Shown one piece after another: positions 21,865 to 32,440 of a stretch of 64,000 bases of DNA. A program made the position numbers and the translations under genes. The notes below the pieces were generated by a model that was not told where the DNA came from, ran no database searches, and saw only the letters and a program-made list of their open reading frames with translations. The stretch is from Arion vulgaris (Eukaryota; Mollusca; Gastropoda; Stylommatophora; Arionidae): NCBI GenBank assembly GCA_020796225.1, contig CM036768.1, positions 37,125,789 to 37,189,788 of the forward strand, given 5' to 3'. Each line of letters starts with the position of its first letter. Positions within the stretch are counted from its first letter, which is position 1.

Positions 21865-22330
21865 AAAAACGAAAAAGGCAATATATAGACCGTTGTTAGA
21901 CCAGTATTTTTTCTTTGACCAACAGCACACGATAAGTCTTCTTCTTCTTCAAACACTCCATATCGACTATTTGTTGTTAAACCACTTTTGTGATTTGTAT
22001 GTGATTTGAGCCTAACAGTTGTCCAGCTATGTGCCTATAAGTAGCCAGTACATCCGATTTCTGCGACGCTTTTTATTTACTAGGGTAGCTTCTCTAGACC
22101 CCTACCTCAGTCGCCTCTTACGACATGCCTTGTAGGTCACTGGTTCTATTCTTTACTCCCTTTGCGAGCCTCGGCAACACACGGGGCACACGATAAGTAA
22201 TGTTGGCATCATCCCAGTGTTTCTCTGAACCATTAAAATTCGGGTCATCCTGAAAACCGCTTGCTGTTGAGTGGGAAAAAACCTTGTGTAACTGAGGATC
22301 GAACAGGAACCACACGTTTAGAAAGCCAAG
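21865..22330 (-). repeat. S3-like repeat interrupted by S4b
   Basis: 21865-21937 (CCAGTATTTTTTCTTTGACC, CAGCACACGATAAGT) and 22186-22330 (AATGTTGGCATCATCCCAG, GAGTGGGAAAAAACC) are adjacent parts of one S3-like copy. Confidence 0.7.
21938..22185 (-). repeat. S4b SINE with 13-bp target-site duplication
   Basis: A complete reverse S4b copy of 248 bp from the CTT tail to the CGGCAACACACGGG head. GCACACGATAAGT is at 21925-21937 and 22186-22198. Confidence 0.92.
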
Positions 22331-22914
22331 TAAGAAAACCAGAAAAGCGCTAGCTCGGTTCTCAAAAATAAGATGAAATACTACTCATGAAATCGGAACT
22401 TACCTTAAAGATATCACAAATTGGAATCTGTCAACTCACAGTTCCTTAGTAAGTACTATAACTTAACATCGATCAGAAAAACCTTATTGTAATATATGTA
22501 CTTTTATGGAATGACCGATTATTCTGTTTGTTCTGACCACGTCCGGTTGTCCTTGCAAGAGGAAGTGACAGTACTAGAAGGTAATCAAATATGTACACTT
22601 TCACGACAAATTCATTTGATAAATTCTCTTGAAACGTTGCAATAAAATAGCAGTAGATGATGACTTGTGGACGAACTTTGTGTACTTGGAAAGATTTCTG
22701 CGACAGTGAAGTGGGTAGGTTCCAACACAGAAACATCAACAAGCAACAAGTAGTAACACACAATCTAGAATCGAACGACTTGTAGCTAGCTCCACACCAC
22801 TAGCGATTGCACTGCGATATTGCTATACGCGAACATCCATACTAATGTTTGGGAGCGTAAAGAACTTGCAGAGTCTGAATTGAAGTCTATTTTTCCTGTC
22901 TTCTTTCTTGTATA
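22331..22914. other. Stretch with no recognised gene
   Basis: Short open frames exist (for example minus 22473-22763) but show no domain signature. The sequence looks unique rather than repetitive within this window. Confidence 0.45.
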
Positions 22915-24632
22915 TAATCCTGTTTTGTCTCACAGAGTCAGGATAAGAAGAGATTTCTAGAACAGGTACTTGTGTGCGATTCATAAATAGTGCCTTTCGT
23001 CGCCTCTGTTATCTCTGTGGTCCGCCTTTTGCTTTGTATCCTTCCTTTGCGTTCCCGGCCTAGACTGATGAACCAATTTTTATCATGAATTTTACTGTTG
23101 TTTTTTGGGACTCCATTTCTCCGTACAACTTTTCGCGAAGCTCTGTGTGTTGTGGCCAGTACTCTTTCCTTATACCTGCTAAACGTTGACAGTCTTGCAA
23201 GACGTGTTCTGCCGTCATGTCTGCCATATTGCAGGGGCACAGGCTAGTTGTGCCAATTTTAAATTTATGGAACATGTGGGCTCGGAACTTGTTGTGGCCG
23301 GTACGGAGGCGAAGTATGGCAACTTGTTCACGTCGAGAGAGACCATAGTATCCGTCACTGGCTGTGTGCTGAGGGTGGTCTTTTGCCCATTTGCTTCTAT
23401 AGTGCGAACCGATGGTTGTTTTGACTTCCTCATAACCGATCTCGAGATCAGTCTGAGGTAGTCGCCCGCCCTCTTTGGCTAGCTTGTCGGCTGCTTCGTT
23501 TCCCTAACGTTGCAGTGTGACGGTATCCACTGGATGACGGTGCGTTTGAGTGAACTCGTTAGTTCAGCGAGGGACGTTTTGAGCTCATTCATCTCTGTTT
23601 TGCCAACGCATTTAAGTGCTGTGATGACCGATAGAGCATCGGTGAATATCACGACCTTGTTACGTGTAGTGCTTCTTCTCTCCAAGATCATTTCGGCCGC
23701 CTCTTTGATTGCATCTGCCTCTGCTCGGTAGTTATTCGAGTATTTGCCAGTTGCAATCGCTTTCTTGACCGTTACTTTCTTTGAGATTTTAAGCACTATT
23801 CCTCCTCCGCCATCGCTTATTGCGTTATTTGCCGATTCGTCCGTGTAGACGTGCGTCCACTCATTTTCAGGGTACTCTGATTCTATGTACTCTTCTGTTG
23901 CAATTTTTATCTCGAGGTTTTTTTGGACCCTTTTGTTCAGTATGCCTGGGATTGATTCCCTTAGTTCTGGCATTGTGGTCTTCCATGGCGGGCACTTGTC
24001 GATTGCCGGGATTGGTTTGGCTGTGCATTTGGAAAGGACTGGATGGTCCATGGTCAGTGCCTTAGAGATTCTAACGAAGTTAGATCTCTGTATTCTCCAC
24101 TTTCCGAATTCATACATTCTTTCATGCATTGGATGAGATTCGAGCCGTTTGAGTTTTTCTGCAAGTACTACTACTTTTTGTCCCTTCGGTCAGTCATTGG
24201 TTGGATGCCGGAGATTGTCTCCATCGCCTTGATGGGCGTGGACTTCATGGCTCCAGTGATGATGCGTAAGGCCCGGTTTTGACTGCTGCTCACTTTTGCA
24301 AATTGCTTGTTAGATGCATTGCTCCACGCTGCCATGCCGTACTCTAGGATCGGTCGCACTCTACCAGAGTAAAGTGGCTTTGTATCCGTTGTATCGGAGC
24401 AACTTTGCTCTTTGAGGCGCACTGTATGTTGGTAATCTGCTTATGTGGTCGAATCGTTTAATTTGTTGTTTCGTGATAAAGTCTAGTACTGATGTTGTAC
24501 CCACTTTTTCCCCAGATGTCTTCATTTCTCAACCGGTCTCTTCTTGTCATCCCCAGAATTCTGTGTAGACATCGTGGGTCTATGCCCGCACTAATACGGC
24601 TACGATGTGTGGTTTGAAGTCTATGCACTAAT
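22915..24632 (-). mobile_element. LINE (relative of 8925-9695), host of a nested LINE-R
   Basis: 22915-23041 holds the tail (EITEATKGTIYESHT) and 24388-24632 holds CLHRILGMTRRDRLRNEDI and the preceding part. Joined in order they match 8925-9300 on the minus strand. LINE-R separates them. Confidence 0.8.
23042..24376 (-). mobile_element. LINE-R insertion: RT thumb, RNase H, zinc tail
   Basis: This 1335-bp 5'-truncated LINE begins in the RT C-terminal region (YSGRVRPILEYGMAAWS, then QNRALRIITGAMKS; about 24375-24172). The RNase H domain is open from 24129 to 23479, with the catalytic series HVYTDESANN (Asp), YRAEADAIKEAAEMI (Glu), VIFTDALSVI (Asp) and IQWIPSHCNV (His). About 23275-23060 is CPCNMADMTAEHVLQDCQ, a CxC..H...C tail. 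I count two frameshifts, near 24130-24170 and near 23505, so it is a fairly recent insertion. GCTTTGTATCC flanks it at 23031-23041 and 24377-24387. Confidence 0.9.
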
Positions 24633-24640
24633 ATGTCCAC

Positions 24641-24806
24641 CAGTGGCGACTCGTCATTAAGGGCCAGTGGGGCCGGGCCCCACAAAAAATAAGGTGTAAC
24701 GTGTATTTATTATTTTATAAATTAAAATATAACAACCCAAAACCATGATTTTTCCTAAAAATGTATGTCTGGCCCCAGCAATAAAAATTATCACGAGACG
24801 CCACTG
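24641..24806 (+). mobile_element. hAT-type MITE, copy 1
   Basis: 166 bp; ends CAGTGGCGACTCGT and ACGAGACGCCACTG. The 8-bp duplication ATGTCCAC is at 24633-24640 and 24807-24814, the size typical of hAT transposition. Confidence 0.9.
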
Positions 24807-24904
24807 ATGTCCACAATATCTTATCAGTATCTGAAAGCATCTACAGCAGAGCGCTTACATGGTAGTTTCGGTATTCAGTGTGTAACTCATTCCGTAGCAT
24901 TAAC

Positions 24905-24982
<78 letters not shown>
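24905..24982. repeat. (TA)n microsatellite
   Basis: About 39 TA units with one phase change near 24937. Smaller TA tracts occur at about 3674-3705, 17638, 28255, 33900, 34078, 54708-54754 and 55003-55030. Confidence 0.95.
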
Positions 24983-24984
<2 letters not shown>

Positions 24985-25100
24985 CGCTAGCACCGTTATA
25001 CATTACATAAGGTCTGCAAGTAATTTCTCCATACCGGTCTATCCTGAGCAACTTGCTCAATCAATTCCATGAAACTGAGTCCGATATTTCTTTCCTCTCT

Positions 25101-25555
25101 CATCTTCTTCTTCTTCGAAAGCTCCATATGTTAATAACTCTTTGCGATTTGTATGTGATCCAAGCCTAAGAGCGGTTGTACGTTGTGTTTTCTTCTTCTT
25201 CAATGATCCAGCGGCACTTGAACTCTTGACCTTCGGTCCAATGCTATGTAGTGGTATCTGCATGTGTTTGTAAGTTGTTCTTTTGTTCCGTATAATGTGT
25301 TCCATTTGTCTGGCCTTGGAGTAAGGAGGGTCTTTCTGGTGTCATCTAGTGCTTGACACTTGAAGAAGTGGTGGTGAACGGTTTCATGATGATGTAATTA
25401 TACGCCTATAAGTAGGCCAGCACATCCGATTTCAGCGACGTTTTTATTTATTAGGGTAGCTTCCCTAGGCTTCTACCTCAGTTGCCTCTTACGACATGCC
25501 TTGTACCAGTGTTACTATTCTTTACCCCCCTTGAGAGCCCCTGAAAAACACGGGC
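25101..25555 (-). repeat. S4b SINE split by a 213-bp insert
   Basis: 25101-25183 (tail half) and 25397-25555 (core and head half) form one reverse S4b copy. The insert 25184-25396 starts with its own CTTCTTCTTC and has GGCACTTGAACTCTTGACC. No target duplication is visible, and about four S4b bases are lost at the join. Confidence 0.7.
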
Positions 25556-25865
25556 GCCTCTCTCAGTACAGTACGTTTCAGCGTTTCCTTATGGCTATGG
25601 CGTCCTCTCTTTCCTGAACCCTTTTCCTCCAAGTTCAATGCCTGCGCTAGTATTATGTGATCATTTCTTCTCAAGGTATCCCCAACATATCTCTATCTTC
25701 TTCTTATAATAGTTGTTACAATGGGTTGACGAGACATTCCTCGGATTTCATCACTTCTCCTGAACTCGTTCCATTTTATGTTGATTACGTTTCGCGGACA
25801 TCTATTTTCAATGCATTCAACTTTCTATATCTTTATAGTTATTTTTCAACTCACACTGGTATATA

Positions 25866-26103
25866 AAGCCGAAGGATTCACTTCATTGCACCGGGTTTTA
25901 CCCCATCTGACTCGGTCCCTCTCCACAGAAATGGCACGACACCTGCCGAGAGTATTGCACAAAGCACGAACACTGTAGCTCCGGCAACAATCCTAAGGGT
26001 CTCTGGAAAAAACTGCACTCGTGAACGGAACGGTCCGGATTCGAACCCACGACCTTCTACTCGCAAGGCAAAGGGCTTAACCACTCAGCCACAGAGACCC
26101 CCC
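25866..26103 (-). repeat. S2 tRNA-derived SINE, full length
   Basis: On the minus strand the head reads GTCTCTGTGGCTGAGTGG (A-box-like), then GGTCGTGGGTTCGAATCC (B box), GTTGCCGGAGC-like body and CGGTGCAATGAAGTGAATCC 3' end. Confidence 0.82.
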
Positions 26104-26226
26104 ACGCTGGTATATGTTAGGATTCATACAACATAATCATTATAGTGGCGTAGAAATATTCGTCGATAACGCCATTAGCCACTACATTGACTTTTCATAT
26201 GCAGTACTTTCCTTCACTATGTACTT

Positions 26227-26320
26227 TGCCCGTGTGTTGTCGGGACTCTCAGGGGGAGAAAAGAATAGTAACACTGCGACTACAAGGCATGTCGTAAAAG
26301 GCGACTGAGGTAGGGGTAGG
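26227..26320 (+). repeat. S4b head fragment
   Basis: GCCCGTGTGTTGTCGGG, AAGAATAGTAACACTGCG and ATGTCGTAAAAGGCGACTG, then the copy breaks off. Confidence 0.7.
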
Positions 26321-26399
26321 ATGGACAGGACAGCAGGTTCATACAGGTTCTTGAATGGCTGTTATCTCTATGTAAGTGACAATTACTTATGTGACAACA

Positions 26400-27118
26400 C
26401 ATGTGCCAATATTTCTTTGACACTACTGTGGCGACATTTCTGTGACGACACTTCTGTGACGACATTTCTGTGGCGACATTTCTGTGGTGACACTTCTGTG
26501 ACGACATTTCTGTGACGACATTTCTGTGACGACATTTCTGTGACGACAATTCTGTGACGACATTTCTGTGGCGACATTTCTGTGACGACATTTCTGTGGC
26601 GACATTTCTGTGGCGACATGTCTGAGATGACACTTATAATGACGTTACTGTGACATTTACGTGACGACACGTGTGATGACGTTACTGTGACGACATTTCT
26701 GCGACACTTCTGTGGCGATATTTCTGTGACGAAACTTCCGTGACGACATTTCGGTGACGACACTACTATGACAACACTTCTGTAACGATATTTATGTGAC
26801 ATTTCTGTTATATTCTCTATGACGACACTTCTTTGACGACACTTCTGTGACAACACTTCTGTGACAATACTTCTGTGACACTTCTGTGACAACACTTCTG
26901 TGACGACACTTCTGTGGCGACACTTCTGTGACGATACTTCTGTGACGACACTTCTGTGACGACACTTATGTGACAACACTTATGTGACAACACTTATGTG
27001 ACGACACGTATGTGACGACACTTCTGTGACGACACTTATGTGACAACACTTCTGTGACAATACTTCCGTGACAACACTTCTGTGACAATACTTCTGTGAC
27101 AGCACTTACGTGACGACA
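26400..27118. repeat. 14-bp minisatellite CTGTGACGACAYTT
   Basis: About 50 units. The unit has no stop codon on the minus strand and its length is not a multiple of three, so all three minus frames stay open and encode a 14-residue cycle (SSQKCRHRNVVTEM). These are not genes. CACTT forms dominate the right half and CATTT forms the left half. Confidence 0.95.
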
Positions 27119-27314
27119 TTGAAGGTAGGTTAAAAAGGCATCTTCAGTTTGGTGACTAGAGAGTCAACTGTACCAGGATTCGAACCGTTACATCGCAATG
27201 AATGTAATATATAGATATGATTTATATCATGAAGGTGAATGTATGAAACTTGTAGCTGTTAGCGCTGACATACTGTGTGTTTCGTTTTAAGACAAAACAC
27301 TTATTATATGTCAA

Positions 27315-27715
27315 TCAAATGCCATGCCTGCCGGCGTAGGCGATCATTTCTCTCCACAATCTCTCTCCTTCGTGCAGGTAATCAGTTCTGACGTCGATCT
27401 TTTGTCGAACCACGATTTTCAGACCATCCAACATCTTCTCCCTCTGTCTTCCACGATCTCTCCTTCCATGAATTTTACCTGTAGTCACCACATGTTCTAA
27501 ATAATCTCTTCGCATTATATGCCCGAAGAACCTTGATTGTCTGATTCTTATTCTTTTGGTAAGGTTTCTTTGCGTGCAGGCTTGATTTAAAACCTCATTT
27601 GTTTTCTTAGCTGTCCATGGAATTTTCAGCATTCTTCTGTAAAACCACATCTCTGTGGCCTCCAATGATCTTATTGATTGTTTCTTGTCCATGATTCGCT
27701 GCCATACATAAGTAT
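27315..27715 (-). mobile_element. LINE-G 3' fragment, open frame
   Basis: A 125-residue open frame reads KKQSIRSLEATEMWFYRRML, IPWTAKKTNEVLNQ, RFFGHIMRRDYLEHVVTTG, RRDRGRQREKMLDGL and a final MIAYAGRHGI. It is among the better-preserved LINE-G tails here, related to 49640-49862. Confidence 0.85.
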
Positions 27716-27722
27716 TGGTTAC

Positions 27723-27920
27723 ATTTTTTCCGATTCAGAAGCACTTGAGCTTTCAGCTCTTCGGCTCGGTGCCATGGACATCGTAACCCTTCGGTTCGGT
27801 GCCACGAACACCGTGAATCTGGGAACCTGTGGCTTTTCTGCCAGCCGCGGAATTGAACCCGCACACACCGAGGGCTAGTCACCCGCAGTCCAACGCGCTA
27901 CGAACACGCTGGGCAGGAGG
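27723..27920 (-). repeat. S1 SINE
   Basis: Reverse S1 with T-run at left, GGAATTGAACCCGC (B box reversed) and CCAACGCGCTACGAACACGC (A-box region reversed). Confidence 0.85.
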
Positions 27921-28059
27921 GCATTGTTTCAATATAGCACTGGAGTACACGTTTTCGCAGTGTCATTGGTAGTGAATTCACGTATAGTGTGTTTTCATAA
28001 GTTGCTTTCGCTTGAGCTATTCTACTCCTAATTATAATTATATATATATCTCTTCCGGA

Positions 28060-28262
28060 ACATAGCTCCCATGACAGCAGTCTAGAAAAACTCTCGGTTC
28101 TGTGCAAGTTGAATGGCGTCAGCAGCAGTCATTTTCAGATCGTCAATGACATCTTGTACACATCGTCTTCTATGCCTTCCTCTCATTCTTCTTCCGGGCA
28201 TCATTCTCTCTAAAATTATCTTCTCTAGGCACTCATGTCGTTTGCTGTGTCCGAAATATATA
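28060..28262 (-). mobile_element. LINE tail fragment
   Basis: The minus frame reads GHSKRHECLEKIILERMM, PGRRMRGRHRRRCVQDVIDD and LKMTAADAIQLAQNRE, the usual LINE C-terminal end. Confidence 0.75.
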
Positions 28263-28362
28263 TATATATATATAATTAATAAGATTGTGTGACATAAAAG
28301 CACCAAACTGGTAAAAAGTATCAAGGACATGTAATGCTGGAAGCAGGTTTTGAGCATTGATT

Positions 28363-29172
28363 TCAGTTATCAGTTATATGAGGACTATCATCATAGCACT
28401 CCGGACATGTCCATAGGTGCTCCGATCTCCGCCTCAGCAAATCCAGCAGCGTCCAGCGACCCAACACGCCAGTTCGATGTTGATTAATCAATCTCTTTGC
28501 ATATTTTGTATGTCGTTCTTTTCGGGCTGCACCAATATTAACACCCATCTCTTTCAATTTGGTCAGCGAGTGGGATTCACAGCCCTGAAATCCTGTTCAG
28601 ATAGACTCTCTCAATGCGTGAAGAATGTCACTTCGATCCATTGCAGCTCCTCTGATATTGTAGCTAAGCCAGCCAATCTATCAGCTCGTTCATTACCCTA
28701 ACTCCTGCGTGCCCAGGGACAAAAATAAAGGTGATTTCTCTGATCATTGTCTGTACCAGTACCTCCACCCAGTTGCGTCTCACCATACCTGATTCGACTT
28801 TACGAATCATGCTCATGGAGTCACTGAGTATGAAAACACGAGAGTAATTGTGAGATGCCAACCAGTTCACCGCCTCCGTAACCGCCCGAACCTCCATTGT
28901 CAAGCTACTTGTGGTTGTTGCGTAGGCCCCACTGGCCTCTCTTATTATTTTCCTCCTGAGCGTGCTGAAAAAGCCTATGCACAGCGTTGTTGGCGAATGA
29001 CTGAACTATCGGTGTAAATAACCATATCTGTATCACTGATTTGTGAACCGGTAAAGTCAGACTCGGATAACTTGTTGACACAAATTGTGCCATTTAAAAT
29101 CAGAACCTCACCAACTGATCTCATCTGTCCACCAACCGATCGTCTGCCCCCATCAATTTCGCAATACATCAG
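28363..29172 (-). mobile_element. LINE-R fragment: RNase H and CPEC tail
   Basis: Minus-strand parts in order: SDTDMVIYTDSSVI (first catalytic Asp), EVRAVTEAVNWLASH (Glu), VFILSDSMSMIRKVESG (Asp), ITFIFVPGHAGV (His), then MKEMGVNIGAARKERH, TGVLGRWTLLDLLRRRSEH and LWTCPECYDDSPH. The 3' end carries repeated TAACTGA units. A second copy of this 3' region is the nested insertion at 57511-57862. Frameshifts separate the parts. Confidence 0.85.
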
Positions 29173-29174
29173 CT

Positions 29175-29341
29175 CAGTGGCGGCTCGTCATTAAGGGCCA
29201 GGGGGACCGGGCCCCACCAAAAATAATATGTAGCGTGTATTTATTATTTAATAAATTAAAATATAACCTAACCCAAAGCCATGATTTTCTCGAAAATTTG
29301 TGTCTGGCCCCACCAACAAAAACGATCACGAGCCGCCACTA
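29175..29341 (+). mobile_element. hAT-type MITE, copy 2
   Basis: Left end CAGTGGCGGCTCGT, right end ACGAGCCGCCACT with the last base changed to A. CATCAGCT is at 29167-29174 and 29342-29349. It interrupts the LINE-R 5' side. Confidence 0.9.
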
Positions 29342-29599
29342 CATCAGCTGTTTTTGGAGCTGCAAAAAGTAAATCAGAGTGCGCTCAGGATAGACATCGC
29401 TTGCATCAACAGATATTGTGGGACTAAATCCTCGTAAAATTACTACAGCAGTCTCCTGGCACAGTCATTTTACTGGGACTGTGCTTTGGGCAAGAGAGAC
29501 ACACCACCCCACTCTTTGAGCATGCATATACGTTGTTTGCGTCTGATTAGCATCGATCCGGGTCCGTTTTAAAAGATCTCAGGTAAAACGGTCATATCA

Positions 29600-30335
29600 C
29601 AGGATCGTAGTTGATGTCCCCGGGATCCGTGATGAAGGTCTACGCTTTTCTGCAACATTTATTTATGATGTCGTGCTCTGTGTTGTATCTTCTTGTATTT
29701 TATTTCCACATCTCCCATGTTTTGTTGCAATCATCTAAAGAATATAAAGGCGTAGAATTGACTACATTGCTGGCTATGATTATGGTAAAAAACTTCATCA
29801 AAGACCTAAGCAGAACAGACCAGGTCATTATATTTCGACTAAGCACCAGACACTGCAGACTCAACAGACACATAGACTAGGAATAAATCAAACAGCTTTC
29901 TGCCAGTGTCAGCAGACGGAACAGACATACCCTGTAAGACAGTCCTCTCCTGGGTGAGCTGAGAAGCAACATGTGGCCACACCCAGTCGACCTAAAAACT
30001 AAGCTTTGAGAAAACCTGACAGACTGTCCAGTTTTGTGTGTGTTTTTTCGATCCAGAAGCACTTGAGCTTTCAGCTCTTCGGCAAGGTGCCATAGACATC
30101 GTAACCCTTCGGTTCGGTGCCACGAACACCGTAAATCTGGAGAACCTGTGGCTTTTCTTCCAGCCCGCGGAATTGAACCGCACTCAGAGGGGACTTGTCA
30201 CCACCGCACTCACAGGGACTTGTCACCCGTCGTCCAACGCGCTACGAACACGCTAGGCAGGCAGGCAAACTTCCCAGTTTGTGGTCTACAGTAAAATAAG
30301 CACAAAACCAGAGATCGATAAATAAGACTACTTCA
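29600..30335 (+). mobile_element. LINE tail fragment containing an S1 SINE
   Basis: The frame reads FIKDLSRTDQVIIFRLSTRH and CRLNRHID, then in other frames LQDCP-like HTL.DSPLLGELRSN and MWPHPVDLK. S1 lies at 30041-30271. The same order recurs at 31380-31860 with an expanded repeat. Confidence 0.75.
30041..30271 (-). repeat. S1 SINE nested in a LINE tail
   Basis: Reverse S1 with a locally duplicated GGGACTTGTCACC segment near 30185-30230. The related copy at 31800 shows the uninterrupted sequence; CCAGTTT(T)GTG is present on both sides. Confidence 0.82.
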
Positions 30336-30512
30336 TGTATAGGGTTTTCTCATATGGCTATTGGCTCCATCCCTGTCGGCAGAAATGGCACGCCATCTAC
30401 AGAGAGTGTTGTACAAAGCACGAACTCAGTAGCATACCAACAACAATCCTGAACCTTAAATCTTAAGAACGACAAGCAGCTACTTAACCACTTAGACACA
30501 GTGACCCTCAAA
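30336..30512 (-). repeat. S2 SINE, variant
   Basis: GGGTTTTCTCATATGGC, GGCACGCCATCTACAGAGAG and ACTTAACCACTTAGACACAG. It matches 31860-32030 closely. Confidence 0.7.
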
Positions 30513-30539
30513 ACCGTAGTATAAGCAGCGCAAATAAAG

Positions 30540-30845
30540 AACATGTGATATATTGGGAAATATGATGTCAGAACAGTATTTTTTCTTTGCCAACAGCACA
30601 CCGAACACCTTTATGAGATGAGGGCTGGGTCGACCTGACAGCTGTTACGACAGGAGGACCAAAAAAATGCAAATTTAGCTGGGGAATTTGTATCCTGGGA
30701 TTAGACGCCTACGTAGCAAATGCACACATCACTACGACATCACGACTCTCAAGCACAGACCATGTCTAAACTACCGAAATGTATCTTGTTTTTTTAAAAA
30801 AAAGTCAAAGACCCGTTTTCATACCACGTGGTAGATCGGAGAATG
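30540..30845 (-). repeat. S3-like fragments
   Basis: 30540-30715 has CAGTATTTTTTCTTTGCC, CAACAGCACACCG and GGGCTGGGTCGACCTG. 30800-30845 has GACCCGTTTTCATACCACGTGG, the 3' end of another S3 copy. Confidence 0.6.
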
Positions 30846-31064
30846 GTTTTAGATCTGTATTTTTTTTAATTTTCGATTCAGAAGCACTTGATCTTACAGC
30901 TCTTCTGCTGGGCGCAATGGACTCGTAACCATTCGGTTCGGTGCCACGAACACCGTAAATCTGGAGAACCTGTGGCTTTTCTGCCAGCCACGGAATTGAA
31001 CCGCACTCACAGGGAGCTTATCACCCATCGTCCAACGCGCTACGAACACGCTGGGCAGGTGGGA
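30846..31064 (-). repeat. S1 SINE
   Basis: Reverse S1: T-run, TTCAGAAGCACTTGA, GTGCCACGAACACCG, GGAATTGAACCGC and AACGCGCTACGAACACGC. Confidence 0.8.
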
Positions 31065-31124
31065 GTATTTTTCTTTACGACCGGCATACAAAGTGCAATC
31101 TTCCCCTCTTATTCCTTTCTGTAG

Positions 31125-31350
31125 TCAGTGTCTGTAGCTTATGAGGTAGAGATGTAGAGAGCTCGATCACAACCCAAGCGTACTTGGTTTAAACTCCGCG
31201 GCGGGCAATTTGGAAGCAAATTAGTTCCCTTCAATTGGTACGAACGGTAAAAATAGACCTCACTGTTCAGAAAGCAATGGCAAACTACTGAACGTGTAAG
31301 TGGTGTGTGGAAAATCAACGACTCGTTTACTGTGGTTGATGGCTAAGTCG
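31125..31350 (+). repeat. S5-like SINE
   Basis: A tRNA-like start (GTAGCTTATGAGGTAGAGATG) precedes the shared S5 body CAGAAAGCAATGGCAAACTAC. Confidence 0.5.
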
Positions 31351-31379
31351 TGTAAAGAATACGCCACGATTTTCACTTT

Positions 31380-31860
31380 CTCCGGACACTGCAGACGGAA
31401 CAGACACATAGACTATGAATAAATCAAACAGCTCTCTGCCAGCGTCAGCAGACGGAACAGACACATACACTATGAATAAATCAAACAGCTCTCTGCCAGC
31501 GTCAGCAGACGGAACAGACACATAGACTATGAATAAATCAAACAGCTCTCTGCCAGTGTCAGCAGACGGAACAGACATATAGACTATGAATAAATCAAAC
31601 AGCTCTCTGCCAGCAGACGGAACAGACACCGGGACTATGAATAAATCAAACAGCTCTCTGCCAGTGTCAGCAGACGGAACAGACACCGGAGTATACCCTG
31701 CAAGACTGTCCTTTCTTGGGTGAGCTGAGAAGCAACATGTGGCCACACCGAGTCGACTTGAAAACTAAGTGGAAAACCTGACAGACCTGATGCTGACTGT
31801 CCAGTTTGTGGTCCAAGGTAAACTAAGCAATAACCAGAGATCGCTGAAGAAGAAGACTTC
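31380..31860 (+). mobile_element. LINE tail fragment with an internal minisatellite
   Basis: It parallels 29850-30330: CACTGCAGACGG, then GCAAGACTGTCC, GAGAAGCAACATGTGGCC and GACTGTCCAGTTTGTGG. Between the first two blocks the 57-bp unit is expanded. Confidence 0.75.
31385..31690. repeat. 57-bp minisatellite, about 5-6 units
   Basis: The unit contains GACGGAACAGACACATAGAC and AATCAAACAGCTCTCTGCC. The related LINE copy at 29880 has a single unit, so the array grew after insertion. Since 57 is divisible by 3, the minus strand stays open over 139 codons with a 19-residue repeat (RELFDLFIVYVSVPSADAG). Confidence 0.93.
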
Positions 31861-32030
31861 ATTGCATAGGTTTTTTCCATATGGCTACATCCCTGTCGAC
31901 AGAAATGACACGCCATCTACAGAGAGTGTTGCACAAAGCACGAATTCCGTAGCTCCAACAACAATCCTGAACCTTAAATCTTAAGAACGACAAGCAACTA
32001 CTTAACCACTTAACCACAGAAACCCTCAAC
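31860..32030 (-). repeat. S2 SINE, variant
   Basis: TTTTTTCCATATGGCTACATC, ACACGCCATCTACAGAGAG and TTAACCACTTAACCACAGA; near-twin of 30336-30512. Confidence 0.7.
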
Positions 32031-32034
32031 ATCA

Positions 32035-32230
32035 TTATTGTAAAGATTGTAACAGCCGTCCATCGCAAGCGATGATGACAACAGCCTCAGGCGTGTGCTG
32101 CACTCTCTGGTGTGTGCGGAGGTGACTATAGAGTCCAATCCTAGAACATAATCCCCTACCAGAGGAGGGGCAAACATGATCAAGACTGGACATGTGCGTG
32201 GTGTGTGCTCTGTAAGTCAACATCATAAGT
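32035..32230 (-). mobile_element. LINE C-terminal zinc-finger fragment
   Basis: The minus frame reads SLDHVCPSSGRGLCSRIGL and YSHLRTHQRVQHTPEAVVII. The plus-strand relative at 54510-54705 has CPTCGR, so here the second Cys of the C2H2 finger is changed to Ser. Confidence 0.7.
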
Positions 32231-32254
32231 ATGAGCAGTGCAAATGAAGAACAT

Positions 32255-32440
32255 GTGATGTTTTTGGAAATAAGGTGTCAGAACAGCATTTTTTCTTTGA
32301 CCAACGGTACACAACTGGTGATGTAGCCAACATCACATCGAACACCTTTATCTGGTGAGGCTGGGTCGACTTGAGAGCCGTTACGATTGGGGAAACACCC
32401 CATTATCTACTGTCCAACAGCAGAAATCCACCCATCTCAC
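32255..32440 (-). repeat. S3-like SINE fragment
   Basis: CAGCATTTTTTCTTTGACC, GATGTAGCCAACATCACATCG and GAGGCTGGGTCGACTTGAG follow the S3 order. Confidence 0.65.

Noticed and set aside
23479..24129. Host ribonuclease H gene (216 codons)
   Set aside because: It is preceded by RT thumb sequence, followed by a LINE zinc tail, and bounded by a target duplication, so it is part of a retrotransposon.
24765..25072. Open frames rich in Ile-Tyr
   Set aside because: They are translations of the TA microsatellite.
26280..26979. Minus open frames of 117 and 198 codons (SSQKCRHRN repeats)
   Set aside because: Same artefact from the 14-bp satellite.
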